The notes under the pieces were generated by a model, which saw nothing but the letters and a program-made list of their open reading frames with translations, had not been told where the DNA came from and searched no databases. From Liriodendron chinense (taxonomy: Eukaryota; Streptophyta; Magnoliopsida; Magnoliales; Magnoliaceae): DNA of 64,000 bases. Location of the stretch: assembly GCA_003013855.2 (NCBI GenBank), contig PVNU02001473.1, positions 186,001 to 250,000 of the forward strand. Reading direction: 5' to 3'. Below are positions 21,929 through 32,689 of this stretch, piece after piece. Each line of letters opens with the position of its first letter. The stretch's first letter is position 1. A program made the position numbers and the translations under genes.

Positions 21929-23146
21929 ATACCATGATGAAGTTTGCAACATTTGAAACCATTGTAGAGATGCTATACAAGTACGCCATTCCTACACCAA
22001 AGGAACAGTGCAGCAAAACCCTGCAACTGGGTGTGAGCTTTGGTGGTGGCTATGTTGCTGGTGTCTTTTGCGCCATTATTTCTCACCCTGCTGACAATCT
22101 TGTCTCTTTCCTGAACAATGCAAAGGGGGCAACCGTGGGTGATGTGAGTCATCTTTATCTTTTGTACCTTCTTTGATACCCTGATGCAAATGTACGCTTT
22201 ATACTGGTTATCCTTTCTTTGTTTTAATTATTTTGTGTGGCTCTGCTGCTGACTATGGGGCTTTCATTCATCTTTGCAGGCTGTGAAGAAAGTTGGATTG
22301 TGGGGTCTCTTTACCCGTGGTCTTCCTCTTCGTATTGTCATGATTGGAACCCTGACAGGTGCACAATGGGTGATCTACGATGCCTTCAAGGTTTTCGTTG
22401 GCTTGTAAGTTCTTCACAAAAGCAACTACTTTCTTTCTTTTGTTCTTTTTCCTTGTTTATATCGTAGTGTGTGCTTGGTTGCATGAGATATCATGAAATT
22501 TCATGGTCTTCCATGACTAACCATTCTAATTTGGTGCAACCAAGCACACCCTTGTAATATAGTTGCTGCTGTTTGCTGATAGAAAACTGAACTCAATGAC
22601 TACAACCCAAAAAATAACAAAGAAAGAATGATCTTATCCTTCCAATGGCTGTCCCTTTCTTCATACAGTGCCAGACTGATACCAATAATGTTACTTCTTG
22701 TGCATCTTGAATATGGGTGGTAATGGGTTTGGCCAGTCTGTCAGGTCTGGAGGCCCATCACAGAACTGTTTCAGGTTGGGCCTGGACTCCTAGGTCCTTT
22801 GGGTCTTGAAGTCTTGGGCTTGATTGGTAATCAGGTGGTGGGCCAAACTTGGGCCTAATGGACTTTCTGACAGGTTGATCAATGGGGAACCTAACAATGG
22901 ATATCTATGTTGGAGATGAGCAGTGTGCACCAGAGAAGGAAATTGTCATGCTGTGCTTGGGTTATGTTTATCTAAATAATGACTAATGATCATCTCATGG
23001 AGATAAAAGAAGAGAATGAAAATCTGAAGCTTATCCTGTTCCTTTTGTTCTGATTTTGTTGATGTGTTCTGATGTTCAGGCCAACCACGGGTGGGGTTGC
23101 TCCGGCCACAGCTGCTGCACCTGCTCAAGAACTTGCGAAAGTATAA
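21929..23146 (+). CDS. PHT3: Mitochondrial phosphate carrier, last three exons
   Basis: The exons are 21929-22143, 22280-22404 and 23080-23146, all with GT-AG introns and matching phases; stop TAA at 23144-23146. The translation begins (Y)TMMKFATFETIVEMLYKYAI, includes LGVSFGGGYVAGVFCAIISH followed by PADNLVSFLNNAKGATVGD, and ends GGVAPATAAAPAQELAKV. This is the third repeat of a mitochondrial carrier: the inner-membrane protein that co-imports phosphate with a proton (or exchanges it for hydroxide) for ATP synthesis. The carrier signature here is SHPADN, the phosphate-carrier form of Px(D/E)xx(K/R). About 135 of the usual 350-375 residues are visible. The upstream exons were not found between 12304 and 21929. 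They either lie left of the CACTA element or have been lost, so this may be a functional gene with a huge intron or a 3' fragment. All visible splice sites and the reading frame are intact. Confidence 0.88.
22467..22552. repeat. Small inverted-repeat MITE in a phosphate carrier intron
   Basis: Inverted ends GTGTGTGCTTGGTTGCA and TGCAACCAAGCACACCC enclose about 55 bp. It resembles the Tourist-like element at 26803-26918 (which has GTTTGGTTGCACC ends). The target duplication is not certain. Confidence 0.6.
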
Positions 23147-24981
23147 TAGCTTTGCCTGATCTCAGGCAAATGGCCATTGTATGTTGAACCTGTGGAGGGG
23201 GGAAAAGAAGAGTTGGAACCATTGAAATAAAAACAGTAGGTATTGCTGACACTGCTTGCTTCAATGCCAGGTGGGGATTGTATTCTTTTTTGAAACATAG
23301 TATTCTTTTCAACCTTTTTTATTTTTTATTTTTTGTAACATAGTATTCTTTTCAACCTTTTTTTATAAAAACATAGCAAGTGAGATAGAAGCTGAAATTC
23401 CATTACAGATGAGATTTTACATGTCTGCCCTCTTCTGGTGTTCTTTGTAAGTGCTTTCCTTATTCTACTTATTTTGGTAGTTTATTTTTGCTATTGAGTT
23501 TCTTTTCCTGATCAAGATTGGATAGATGGTCATGAGATTTGAAGCATCATTTCCCTTTCTGAAGATGAGAAAGGTTGGCCGCCAGATCTCTTCACCAGTC
23601 GGTCAACTTGCCTATGCTCGGTCCACATTGGATGAACACTTGTTTCCTTCATAATTTACCTTGAAACCCTAGAAGGTTATGCACAGAGACTAAGCAGGGT
23701 ATCCCAGATCTGGTAAGTCTAATTGGGTAGTGAATACTCGTATATCCATTTACACAAACTCTGGCAAATAGGTATCCACTGATAGCGAAGTTACTCGAGT
23801 CGCTGCGCCAAAGACATCTGAAAGTAGCATAAGCCAGACTTTCAAAAGTTTGCCCACCATGATACTAAAGTAGCACTACCAAATAGTGCTTATTTAGTTC
23901 TAACACTCCCAGTTGCACGACTGGATGAAGCCTTTGCTGAAGCCTCTGTTCTGCCAGGCAGACTAGATCAAGCAATAATGTTCCTTGGTCCTATTATTTT
24001 CTTTTTTTGGTCATTTGATAAATGAGATGAGACATGATAACTCACAGCAGTTTGTTTGAACGTGAACTTCTTCCTCTTTTTTTATTTTTTTATTTTATGA
24101 ATGGTGAAATTTTATTGCGTCACCCTGTTAGTTCCGCAACACACCCACACAGTCAATCACATAAAGCACCTGCTGGTGCTGTTAGCATGTCTCGAACCAG
24201 CCAGGATAACAGCTAGGAGACGAATGCGAACTTTTAAACTCTCTCAAATGAAAAAAGAAACAAAAAAGATTGTGAAATTTGGTCCATATATTTCTTTCCT
24301 GCCATGTCACATGTAGGAACAGACGACCCAGCTTTTTCATGCATCCACAAATTAGCTAGTTGTAGTCGGCTATCAGAGACAGTTTTGTAATTTTCCCCAT
24401 TTCTCCTAACCATATAGTAATTAAGTACTATCTAGGTCTTGGCTGGGTCTACTAAAAGTATGGTTCAAATAGGACCCATCTAGAAAATTGGGTTTGGGAC
24501 CGGTCAGGTTGATTTCAGTTTTCAGGCCTATAATAAGGTTTCGCTGCATGCTGTTTGGGAGTCAGTTTTCAGGCCTATAATAAGGTTTCGCTGCATGCTG
24601 TTTGGGAGTTGGCACGGAGCTTCATTCATTCGCCTTCCCCCATCAAGCAAAGAAACTTTTACTCGATCACGCATAATCGGTGTGACTATGCAAACATCAT
24701 ACTAGGTGTGGTATGGACGTTCACGTTCCTCGATTACCTTCATCTTTGGAAGAGTCGAATGCATGGATTGTATGGCATATCCAAGCTGAACATAAGGCAG
24801 CGCACCTGGTGTGGATTTCATGCGCAAATGTGTTTCTTCGGTCAGGCAATAAACAATTCGGTTGCATCTCGAATTAAGAATTCATTACTTCTTATATGGT
24901 AAAAGAAAAAAAAGAAGAAAAAAGCCTGTGTTTCCAAGCTTGAGGTAAAAATCTGCAAAAAGAAAAGCTAAAAAGAAATTT
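23147..24981. other. Convergent intergenic region between phosphate carrier and GDSL gene
   Basis: It contains the 3' UTR of the phosphate carrier and that of the GDSL gene, which run towards each other. No further gene was recognised. A duplicated phrase GTATTCTTTTCAACCTTTTT occurs at about 23280-23360. Confidence 0.5.
24516..24609. repeat. Perfect 47-bp tandem duplication
   Basis: The block starting CAGTTTTCAGGCCTATAATA and ending TGCTGTTTGGGAGT occurs at 24516-24562 and again, identical, at 24563-24609. Confidence 0.9.
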
Positions 24982-27900
24982 CTACAAGAAACATTTCCAC
25001 TGTTTGGAAATGCTGAAAATGAGCCATATCGCCATTTGCCCATAAGCCTCTTGGGTTAGATGAATGCCGTCCCAATGGATGTATTTTTTAGGGTTAGAGC
25101 ACACTGGAACACCCGGCGCACCACACATGCTCATGGCATTGAAGTCATAAGCGCCTCCAGTTCCGCAACACGCTTTCAACAAACTATCTGGCTCGAATCC
25201 TGGTCGTAGACATTGGAAAGAAACCATTAGTGATCTTGATCCAAACAGATTAATAAGAGATAGGGTGCTATCCGCTAAGCGGCCAACTGCTAATTCCTTG
25301 TTGAAGAAACTTTATTCTGGAAGATTACAACGTATTAGGCTCACAAGTCACAGAAAAGAAGGGACAATCATCCAGAAACTAGAGAAAGCCATCTGAAAAC
25401 CTCCATCAGAGAAGAATGGCCCACATGATGATTGCTGATTTTCGGGGCTTCAAACTTTCATAGTAGGGTGATCCTGATGGACGGATGTCCCTATGCGCGG
25501 CACTTTTGAAACAATCTTATTAAGGATTTGTGGAGGAAAAAAAGAAAAGTAAAAAAGGCATTAAAGAATTTAGAACAGAAAAACTAAGAAATCTATGGTC
25601 AGTCTTAAGCAAATGAGTAACACTGTTGATGCTCAAAATTTCTCTGAGTTGAGTCACCGGGTTTTAGGACCATAGCTAAGGGAAGGCAAGTCTTATCAGA
25701 TGATCCCAGCCGTCTGATTTGCGCATTAAATTTTGAATGCTGACTTTTCTTTTCAACCGTCTATTTGATGGTAGCAAATCCAATTAGCTGGACGGTTCTG
25801 ATATAGGTATCAGATCAGTTTACTACATGGGTGGGGCGCGGATTTCACTCACCTTTATTTGCAGCATGCATAATGATCCCCATTAGCGTATTGTAGTAAT
25901 CGGCGTATGTTATCACAACGTGGGGGAATTCCTCTCTCAGCTCTTGGATGGCCCACTGGAGTTGACGGTTGTGGTACATTGCAAAGTCGTTGAAGTATCT
26001 TAGACACTTGTTTTCATCGTACGATGCTGGATCATTGCTGTGGAATACTGTGAGGTAGATCGGTATGCAGCCGATCGGGAAATTCCCAGGGATGACAAGA
26101 TGAACGGCACCGGCGTGGATAAGTTGCTGGATCCATCATCACCACAAAAATCATAACTATAATCAGATAAGATTGAACGGTCAATCTGTCCTCATACAGC
26201 CTTCAAAGGTTAGTTTCATACACATACTTTTTTTTTTTTTTGGGACAACTGATCTAAACGATGGGTACCAAGCAATACACGGCTAGGATATCCTACATGT
26301 GTGAAAAAATGTACTGAGACACAGAAAAAGAGAACTTACACGAGCAGCATTCTTGATGGTGTGGACAACATTGGGCACAAAGGTCGTAACCTCTTCAATG
26401 GATTTTCCTTGTAAGAAGGCATAGTTGTAGTCGTTCCCTCCAATCTCTCCCACCAAAAAAAGTGCTTTCTCCAGCTTCTTTGCACACTCTATGGGCCCAC
26501 CCCAAAAAAATAATAATAATAAATTTTAAGAACGCTAATTGATCAGATACAAGATGGGCCACACCATGATCACCCGGTTGAGTGTGCCAAACCAGTACAC
26601 TAAGGCCAGTTTATGGATGGATCATATCATTCTGATCCATGAAAACAGTGTTTTTTTCACAAAGTAGCCTATGAAATGTACGGTGAACCTTATAGACGGT
26701 CCGGATCAATCAATTGGCTGTGAACATATCCAGATGCCACTAGGAGCACCACTATAAGTAATAGTGCTCTTTGCGTACCGGATCATTTCTCGTGCAAAAT
26801 TAAGGGTGAGTTTGGTTGCACCAAATATCTTGAAATATTTCATCATTAATCATTAATCAATCTAATTTAGTGCAAAATTTCATGACATGTATTGAAAGTT
26901 GGTGCAACCAAACGCATCTTAAGAAGTATGATATGATAGATGTCCCACATTATTGTATAGTATACACATGCGTTTTCGGTTCTGACAAATGGGGTCCATG
27001 ATTCAACACTCCTAGATTGGAAGCGTGTGGTGGGCACTCGATATTAGGATGTTTTGCCGTTGAATGTGGACCGTTGTTCCATAGGCCCCAAATATAAAAG
27101 ATGGAATAGATTTTTGAGGCCGTCCATCCTCGGTCAGATTTTGACGCCCAAATGGGCTATTAAAACAGGCCTATTTATGTCCTTAATACTCGGGCTTGGG
27201 CCCGATCGTGAATGCCCGATTAATGAATGGGCTGGGCCCGATCCCGCCTGACTCAGTCCGTTGACTGAAAAACGAAGGGTCAGATTATCCCATCTTGGAG
27301 ATATGATCCTATCTTCGACGGGTCCAACAAGCCAATGGTCTGGATTGGTGGACCATGGGCCCCACTTGTACAAACTGAAACATGTTCATACAATGGCAAT
27401 TAAGATGAATTTAATGTGAAACCATGGATAGCCGTTGATCTTACCGATTTGCGAGAAGCAGATAGAGCTGAGGTGGGCCTTAAACCAGTTGAGCTGAACG
27501 TCAAGGGAACTGTTTGTATAAGGCATCAGGACGCCATGTTCCACCCAAAAGGACGGCTGGAGTGCCGTTGCTCCGGCTACTGCGAAATTCACTCCATGAT
27601 TGAATGCAGCGTCCCTCTCAAGGTATGGGTTGAGAAAGGGAAGATCTAACCACGTTGCTGTAGAAAAATAATAATAATTCTGATTGAGTATGAGAAAATG
27701 GGTAAAAATGTGTGATTGGTGGGCCAGTCCATGGTGTGCATTTGTGGCCGTTTGTTAAATTGCAATGGGATGATCTTAACGGTGTGATTGCGCCTATTTT
27801 GGACCTCTGTCAATTTCTTGTGAACCGTCGATTTGGTGGCCACTGTGGGCTGATTAGCTTCTAATATCCTAATGAAGAATTAAAAAAATAAAATAAAAAA

Positions 27901-28956
27901 TGCAAGTGGCTTCTACTCGTTAGGTACGAATCTACAGTTGTTACTAGGGTGAAAGTTTATGTGGGGTTCAAGTGGGCCCACCTCTTGATATCCAAGCACG
28001 AATTCCACAGGTTGGATGCTACAGACCTTGGTGGGCCCCACGCACCACCCTTGGGGGCTTTATTTAACGGTTCTGATCACCTTACATAGAGCAAAACATT
28101 GCACTGCAGCTCCCTCAATGAGTCCCACAAGATGAAGAGTCCTGATCACACGGTTCATTGGTCAATCTCATCTACGGTAGAGATTCGGTGGACCACACTA
28201 GTTGGCCGTATATCCTCTCTCTCTCTCTAATGGTTGGGCTGGCTACCTAAACCTGGTCTAGTATTTGAAAATCCCACAAAAACAAGAGTCAAAACCAACA
28301 CCATCTGCAAGTGGGCCCCACGGTTTAGTGATCCAGAAAGTTTATATGATGGGACCCAGTACTGTGGACGGACAAGTCTCCCTAATTGGAAGATCCTAGC
28401 CGTCAAATCTTTTGACTTTTTCTTGTTGGGCTGATGCATCTTTCTTTTTTCTTGACCGTCTATTTACAGCCCAGCTATCGACGGTTTTGGATTACAGCCC
28501 CGGCTTTTGGAGCATGTTATATCCAAGGTGGGCGTATATGATCAACGGCCTGGATCACCGATCCCTGTGCCCCACTCACACGAACCTGATAGAAAATCCA
28601 ATGTGTAGTCTGGATAAAGCTCATATGCAAAACAGAAGATGGACTCCATTGATTTAAAAATAAGAAGAAAAAGAAATTAATGAAAGAGAATTTTCATTAC
28701 CAATTACGTCGACCATGAGCAGCCCATTCGAGCACCGGCCGGTGGACCGGTGGAAGTACGTCTCGCCATAGGGAAGGTTAGTGATGGCTGAGAAGGAGCC
28801 CAGATTACCTTCACGGATAAGGTTTCCGGTGTCGGAGATGGAGTCCCCGAAATTGTATATTGAATGAAAACTGCAATCCATTGCTTTGACAGAAGATGGA
28901 AGATGTAGAAGAAAAAATACAGTGCATATGAATAGAAACAAGGAGTGTGAAGACAT
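24982..28956 (-). CDS. GDSL-type esterase/lipase (acetylajmaline-esterase-like), complete
   Basis: Five exons: 28701-28956, 27445-27657, 26340-26488, 25853-26126 and 24982-25199. All introns are GT-AG and phases agree; stop TAG at 24982-24984. The protein is about 369 residues, the usual family length. Residues 1-25 form a signal peptide (MSSHSLFLFICTVFFLLHLP), so it is probably secreted to the apoplast or vacuole. Block I is NFGDSISDTGN with nucleophile Ser39. Block II is NFAVAGATAL (oxyanion Gly114). Block III is GEIGGNDYNY (Asn175). Block V is HWDGIHLT with Asp341 and His344. These complete the SGNH catalytic set. The layout matches plant GDSL lipases that hydrolyse acyl, acetyl or sinapoyl esters; the natural substrate cannot be told. 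It converges with the phosphate carrier gene. Intron 2 carries a Tourist-type MITE. Confidence 0.95.
26803..26918. mobile_element. Tourist-like MITE in GDSL intron 2
   Basis: Inverted ends AGGGTGAGTTTGGTTGCACC and GGTGCAACCAAACGCATC are flanked by TTA (26800-26802 and 26919-26921), the 3-bp duplication typical of PIF/Harbinger-Tourist elements. Length 116 bp. Confidence 0.75.
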
Positions 28957-29022
28957 GGTCGGAGAAGAGAAGCTGTAGGTGTTTGTATGTATGTGATATG
29001 TGTACGTTAAAAGAGTCTGTTG

Positions 29023-29030
29023 TTTATATA
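29023..29030 (-). promoter_or_regulatory. TATA box of the GDSL gene
   Basis: The minus strand reads TATATAAA here, about 67-74 bp upstream of the ATG at 28956. Just upstream is a CT-rich stretch (GAGAGAGAGAGG on the + strand, 29035-29046), common in plant core promoters. Confidence 0.6.
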
Positions 29031-29133
29031 GGGGGGAGAGAGAGAGGAGTTGTAGTTCTGGTTTGAATGAAAGTGTTTTGCGTTTTAACAATGTTAAGGG
29101 TCTGGTTAGGAAGCGGATTTCCTACTAAAGCCT

Positions 29134-29290
29134 TTCGCAGACGAGAAGCTAGGTGGGGCCTACCGTGATGTTTGTGAAAAATCCAACCCGTTCATCCCTT
29201 TTTTCATATCATGTGAGGAGATGGGACCAAAAATGAGGTAGATCTAAAATTCAAGTGTGGCGCACGATAAGAAAGAGTGAGGGTTGCAGG
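29134..29290. repeat. Partial inverted-repeat MITE
   Basis: It has the arm block GTGGGGCCTACCGTGATGTT and CCCGTTCATCCCTTTTTT, followed by an AAAATGAGGTAGATC core, and is cut off. It resembles the left arm of the 31130-31610 copy (both begin after a GCGGATT...CCTTTCG phrase). Confidence 0.5.
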
Positions 29291-29619
29291 TAATCCGCGT
29301 TCGTCCACATGTGATCAAGTGGACCATCGTATAGCATGGGTCTACCGTGGATTGGACATGGCTCCAATAGTAGCATTTTCATGCCCTTTTTTATTGTACG
29401 GCCTCGATTGTCATGGCTCGCGAGCAATCTACCACTGACCACTACTATCCAACGGTCTACGTTAATCAATAATCATTCTTAGAAACCCTAGTAAGTGTTC
29501 AAATTTCATTGTGAAACTACCTTGTTTATACTTAGGACTAGTAGAGTAGTTACACTGCCGAGGAAGACTTAGATACTCGGGTAGGCTGTGATGGATGATA
29601 CGCATGATGCGGTTTGGCT

Positions 29620-30050
29620 GGTTTCAAAGTTGTGGGGGCCCCTCCATGGTGTGTGTTTTATTCCACGCTTGCCATCCATTTTTCCAGCTCCTTTTAGTGC
29701 ATGAGCCCAAAATTCAAGCATGTCCGGGGATCAACTGGACTACACCAGAAAACAGTGGGTGTTGAAAACTTCTTGGGGCTCAAAGTTTTTGATTATGCTG
29801 ATATCTGTGTTTTCCCTTCATCTAGGTCTATGTGACCTTATGAATAGGTTTGATGACAAATAAACATCACTGTGGGCCATAAGAAGGTTTTAACGGCCGA
29901 TGTCATTATTTCCACTTATTTATGTGGGTTGGCCCACTTGAGTTTTTGATATACTTCAATTTTGGGCTCATGCCCTAAAACGAGCAGGCAAAATGGATGT
30001 ACGGCATGGATAAAATAGGCACATCATGATGGGGCACACAGAGCTTTGAC
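29620..30050. repeat. Near-complete inverted-repeat MITE copy
   Basis: Left arm GGGGGCCCCTCCATGGTGTG and GCCATCCATTTTTCC; right arm AAAATGGATGTACGGCATGG and CATCATGATGGGGC. The core GTTTTCCCTTCATCTAGGTC is the family's. Confidence 0.65.
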
Positions 30051-30164
30051 GCCAGCAACACCATGTCCAATTGGACGGTTTTAATTGTATTTGTGGATAA
30101 AACTTTAACACCTCAGTGCAGCCTAGCTGTGATTCCAGCGTGGGTTAACATCCGGGTTTCGTTG

Positions 30165-30320
30165 GGATCGGTTGAGCTTCGAAAATAACGCTCTGGTTGG
30201 TAGGGCGCTGGATAAGATTAGTCTTACATCGAATGGATGCGTGCCTTAACCCTGAGTTATATGTGGAGCTCCCACCTTCCCTGTCCTGAGTTATATGTGG
30301 AGCTCCCACCTTCCCTGTAT
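30165..30320. repeat. Short direct duplication in non-coding DNA
   Basis: The phrase CCTGAGTTATATGTGGAGCT followed by CCCACCTTCCCTGT occurs twice in direct succession, around 30250-30283 and 30285-30318. No gene is evident in the surrounding sequence. Confidence 0.7.
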
Positions 30321-30579
30321 GAAGCCTTTTAGGGGAAATTGAGAGAACAAAACCGTTGGGCACACCTGCTTTGCCCAAAGCGGACAATATGCGTGGTGGG
30401 GCTGTTACGTATTGGTCATTTCATTTATCACATAAAACACTTACATCCCCGTGCCCAGGGTCAGAGGCAATCCGCTTTGCAAATTGCAAAGCCCGTACGC
30501 GTGTACATGAAAGATCTAGCCCCTTAGTTCCTTATATCTGGCCAATGCTCGTTATCGAGGAACAGTGCCGGGTCTCATT

Positions 30580-31065
30580 GAAGACGGTGCGGCCCTTTCT
30601 GCGGGGCTCACTTTGATTCATTTATTCTATATCTATTCCGTCCATCCGTTTTTTCATATTATTTTAGGCATGATCCGGAAAAAACGAAGCAGATACAAAT
30701 CTCAGGCGGACCATACCATAGGAAACAGTGGTGAATGACCATTAACAACTTATAATGGGCCACAAAGGATTTGAATCAATCTGATATTTGTTTTTTCACT
30801 TCATCCTGATTTATGTGACCTTGTCAACAGGTTGGGTGGCAAATAATCGTTAGGGAAACAATACCGTGGGCACAAGGAAGTTTTTAATGGTGGAACATTC
30901 AATCACTACCTTTTCATGTAGTATGGTCCACCTGAGATTTGGGTCTGATTTATTTTTTGTCTCAAGCCTTAAAATGATGTTGAAAAACGGATGGACGGCG
31001 TGGATATAGAATATATTCATCAAGGTGGGCCCCACGGTAAGGGCCACATCTAATCCGCTCCGGAA
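30580..31065. repeat. Near-complete inverted-repeat MITE copy
   Basis: The left arm starts GGTGCGGCCCTTTCTGCGGG with CCGTCCATCCGTTTTTT; the right arm mirrors it with AAAACGGATGGACGGCGTGG and GGGCCCCACGGTAAGGGCC. Confidence 0.68.
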
Positions 31066-31129
31066 GAGTTGAGTTGGTGGCGTGTGGAGTGTATCATCTT
31101 ACGAGTCGTCTTCAGCCCTCCTCTTCCCC

Positions 31130-31610
31130 GGGCGCGGATTGCCTGCGAAGGCCTTTCGGCATCTCCTGCGCAAGGCATCTGGGTGGGGCCCACCGTCAGG
31201 TTTGTGAGAAATCTACGCCGTCCAACCGTTTTGTGAGATCATTTGAGGCGTTGCGACCAAAATTGAACGGGATCCAAGACTTAAGTGGGCCGAAAACATG
31301 ATGATTGAACTTCCACAGTTGAAATATTCGTGAGGCCACCGAAGTTTCGAATCAGGATAATATTTGTGTTTTCAGTTCATCTCAGTAGAAATGACATTAT
31401 GAACGGTATGGATGGAATATAAACATCACTGTGGACCCCATAGAGGTTTCAACGGTAAGAATTTCCCTACACACCCTTTGCTATAGTGCGGCCCACTTGA
31501 GTTTTGGATCCCATTCATTTTTGGTCGCAACGCCTCAAATGATCTCACAAAATGGTTGGACGGCGTAGATTTCTCACAAACCTGACGGTGGGCCCCCCCC
31601 CCCCCATCTA
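31130..31610. repeat. Inverted-repeat MITE copy with long clean arms
   Basis: The left arm GTGGGGCCCACCGTCAGGTT, GAGAAATCTACGCCGTCCAA is mirrored almost exactly by GACGGCGTAGATTTCTCACA and ACCTGACGGTGGGCCC. A run of 14 C follows the right arm (about 31591-31604). Confidence 0.72.
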
Positions 31611-31649
31611 CCATAATGCCAATTCTAGTTCCATGGGCTCTCGAGTCGA

Positions 31650-31985
31650 AAAGCTGTGGCCCTACGATCATGTTTGTCATGAGTCCAAAAAGGAGGCAAA
31701 TCCAACCATCAGGTGGACCACACCATAGGAAACAATGGTGATTAAATGCCCACCATTAAAAGCATCCTGGGGCTCATTATAATGTTTATTTTCCATCCAA
31801 CCTGTTGATTAGGTCACACACAACTGAATGAATTTTTAATGGTGGGAGTTTAATCACCATTATTTCCTATTGTGTGGTCCTTTTGAGATTTGGGATCTGC
31901 CCAAAAGATGAGCGGGCAAAATGGATGGACAACAATGCGGATAAAATACATATATCATGGTGGGGACCATAGGGCTTTTCCAACA
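31650..31985. repeat. Partial inverted-repeat MITE copy
   Basis: It contains GGTGGACCACACCATAGGAA, a core with ACCATTAAAAGC and a mirrored GTGTGGTCC, then GATGGACAACAATGCGGATA and ATCATGGTGGGGACC. The left arm is shortened. Confidence 0.55.
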
Positions 31986-31999
31986 TCAACCAATATGGC

Positions 32000-32673
32000 T
32001 AGGGCTGTCAACGGTCCAAATCTTGGTCCGGATCCTCTCCAATTTTAATGGATTCGGATCAACAATCCAAATCAATGAGTCAGAATTGTGTGTGAGTGTG
32101 TGTGTGTGTGTGTGTGTTAAAAAACCCCCCTAAAACTAAGTGTGTGTGTGTGTGTGTGTGTGTGTTAAAAAACCCCCCTAAAACTAACGCCCATTGCCCG
32201 CCCCCTCTCTTCCAAACCCCATCCGCACCACGCACCCGCACCCCTTCCTTCTCCCTCTTCTCTCCTCTCTCATCTTCTTAGGCTGTTGCACCCCTCCCTT
32301 CTCCCTCTCCTCTCTCTGTCTCTCATCTTCTCAGCCTGATGGCTGAGCCCACTCCCGCCCTATCTACCTCTCTCCTTCTCCTCTCATCTCTCATACATCA
32401 TAGCCCCGCTGCTCGCACCGCAGCCGCCTGACGTCGGCTGCCCCTCTCGGCCTCTCCTCTCACCATTGCAGGCTTGCAGCCCCAAATTCGTCAGATCGGA
32501 TCGGGTCCGGTTGGATACGAAACATCCGAATCTCAATTGGGTCGGATTTCAAATCAAATGTTTAGAAATCCATTGGATTTCGGGTTGGAGTCGATCGGAT
32601 CATCCAGATCACAAATTGGGTCAGATTCGGATCAGCCCCGATCCACTCCAAATCCAATCCGTTGACAACCCTA
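32000..32673. mobile_element. Non-autonomous hAT element (674 bp) with a captured GC/CT-rich insert
   Basis: The ends are TAGGGCTGTCAACGG and, inverted, CCGTTGACAACCCTA. The flanks AATATGGC (31992-31999) and AATATGAC (32674-32681) match at 7 of 8. Inside, a (TG)n plus TTAAAAAACCCCCCTAAAAC unit is tandemly duplicated (about 32090-32187). It is followed by a CT-rich, CG-richer stretch (32190-32470) that looks like a captured plant leader sequence. The right part is rich in ATCGGATC / GGATCGG motifs. Confidence 0.85.
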
Positions 32674-32689
32674 AATATGACAATGGTAT

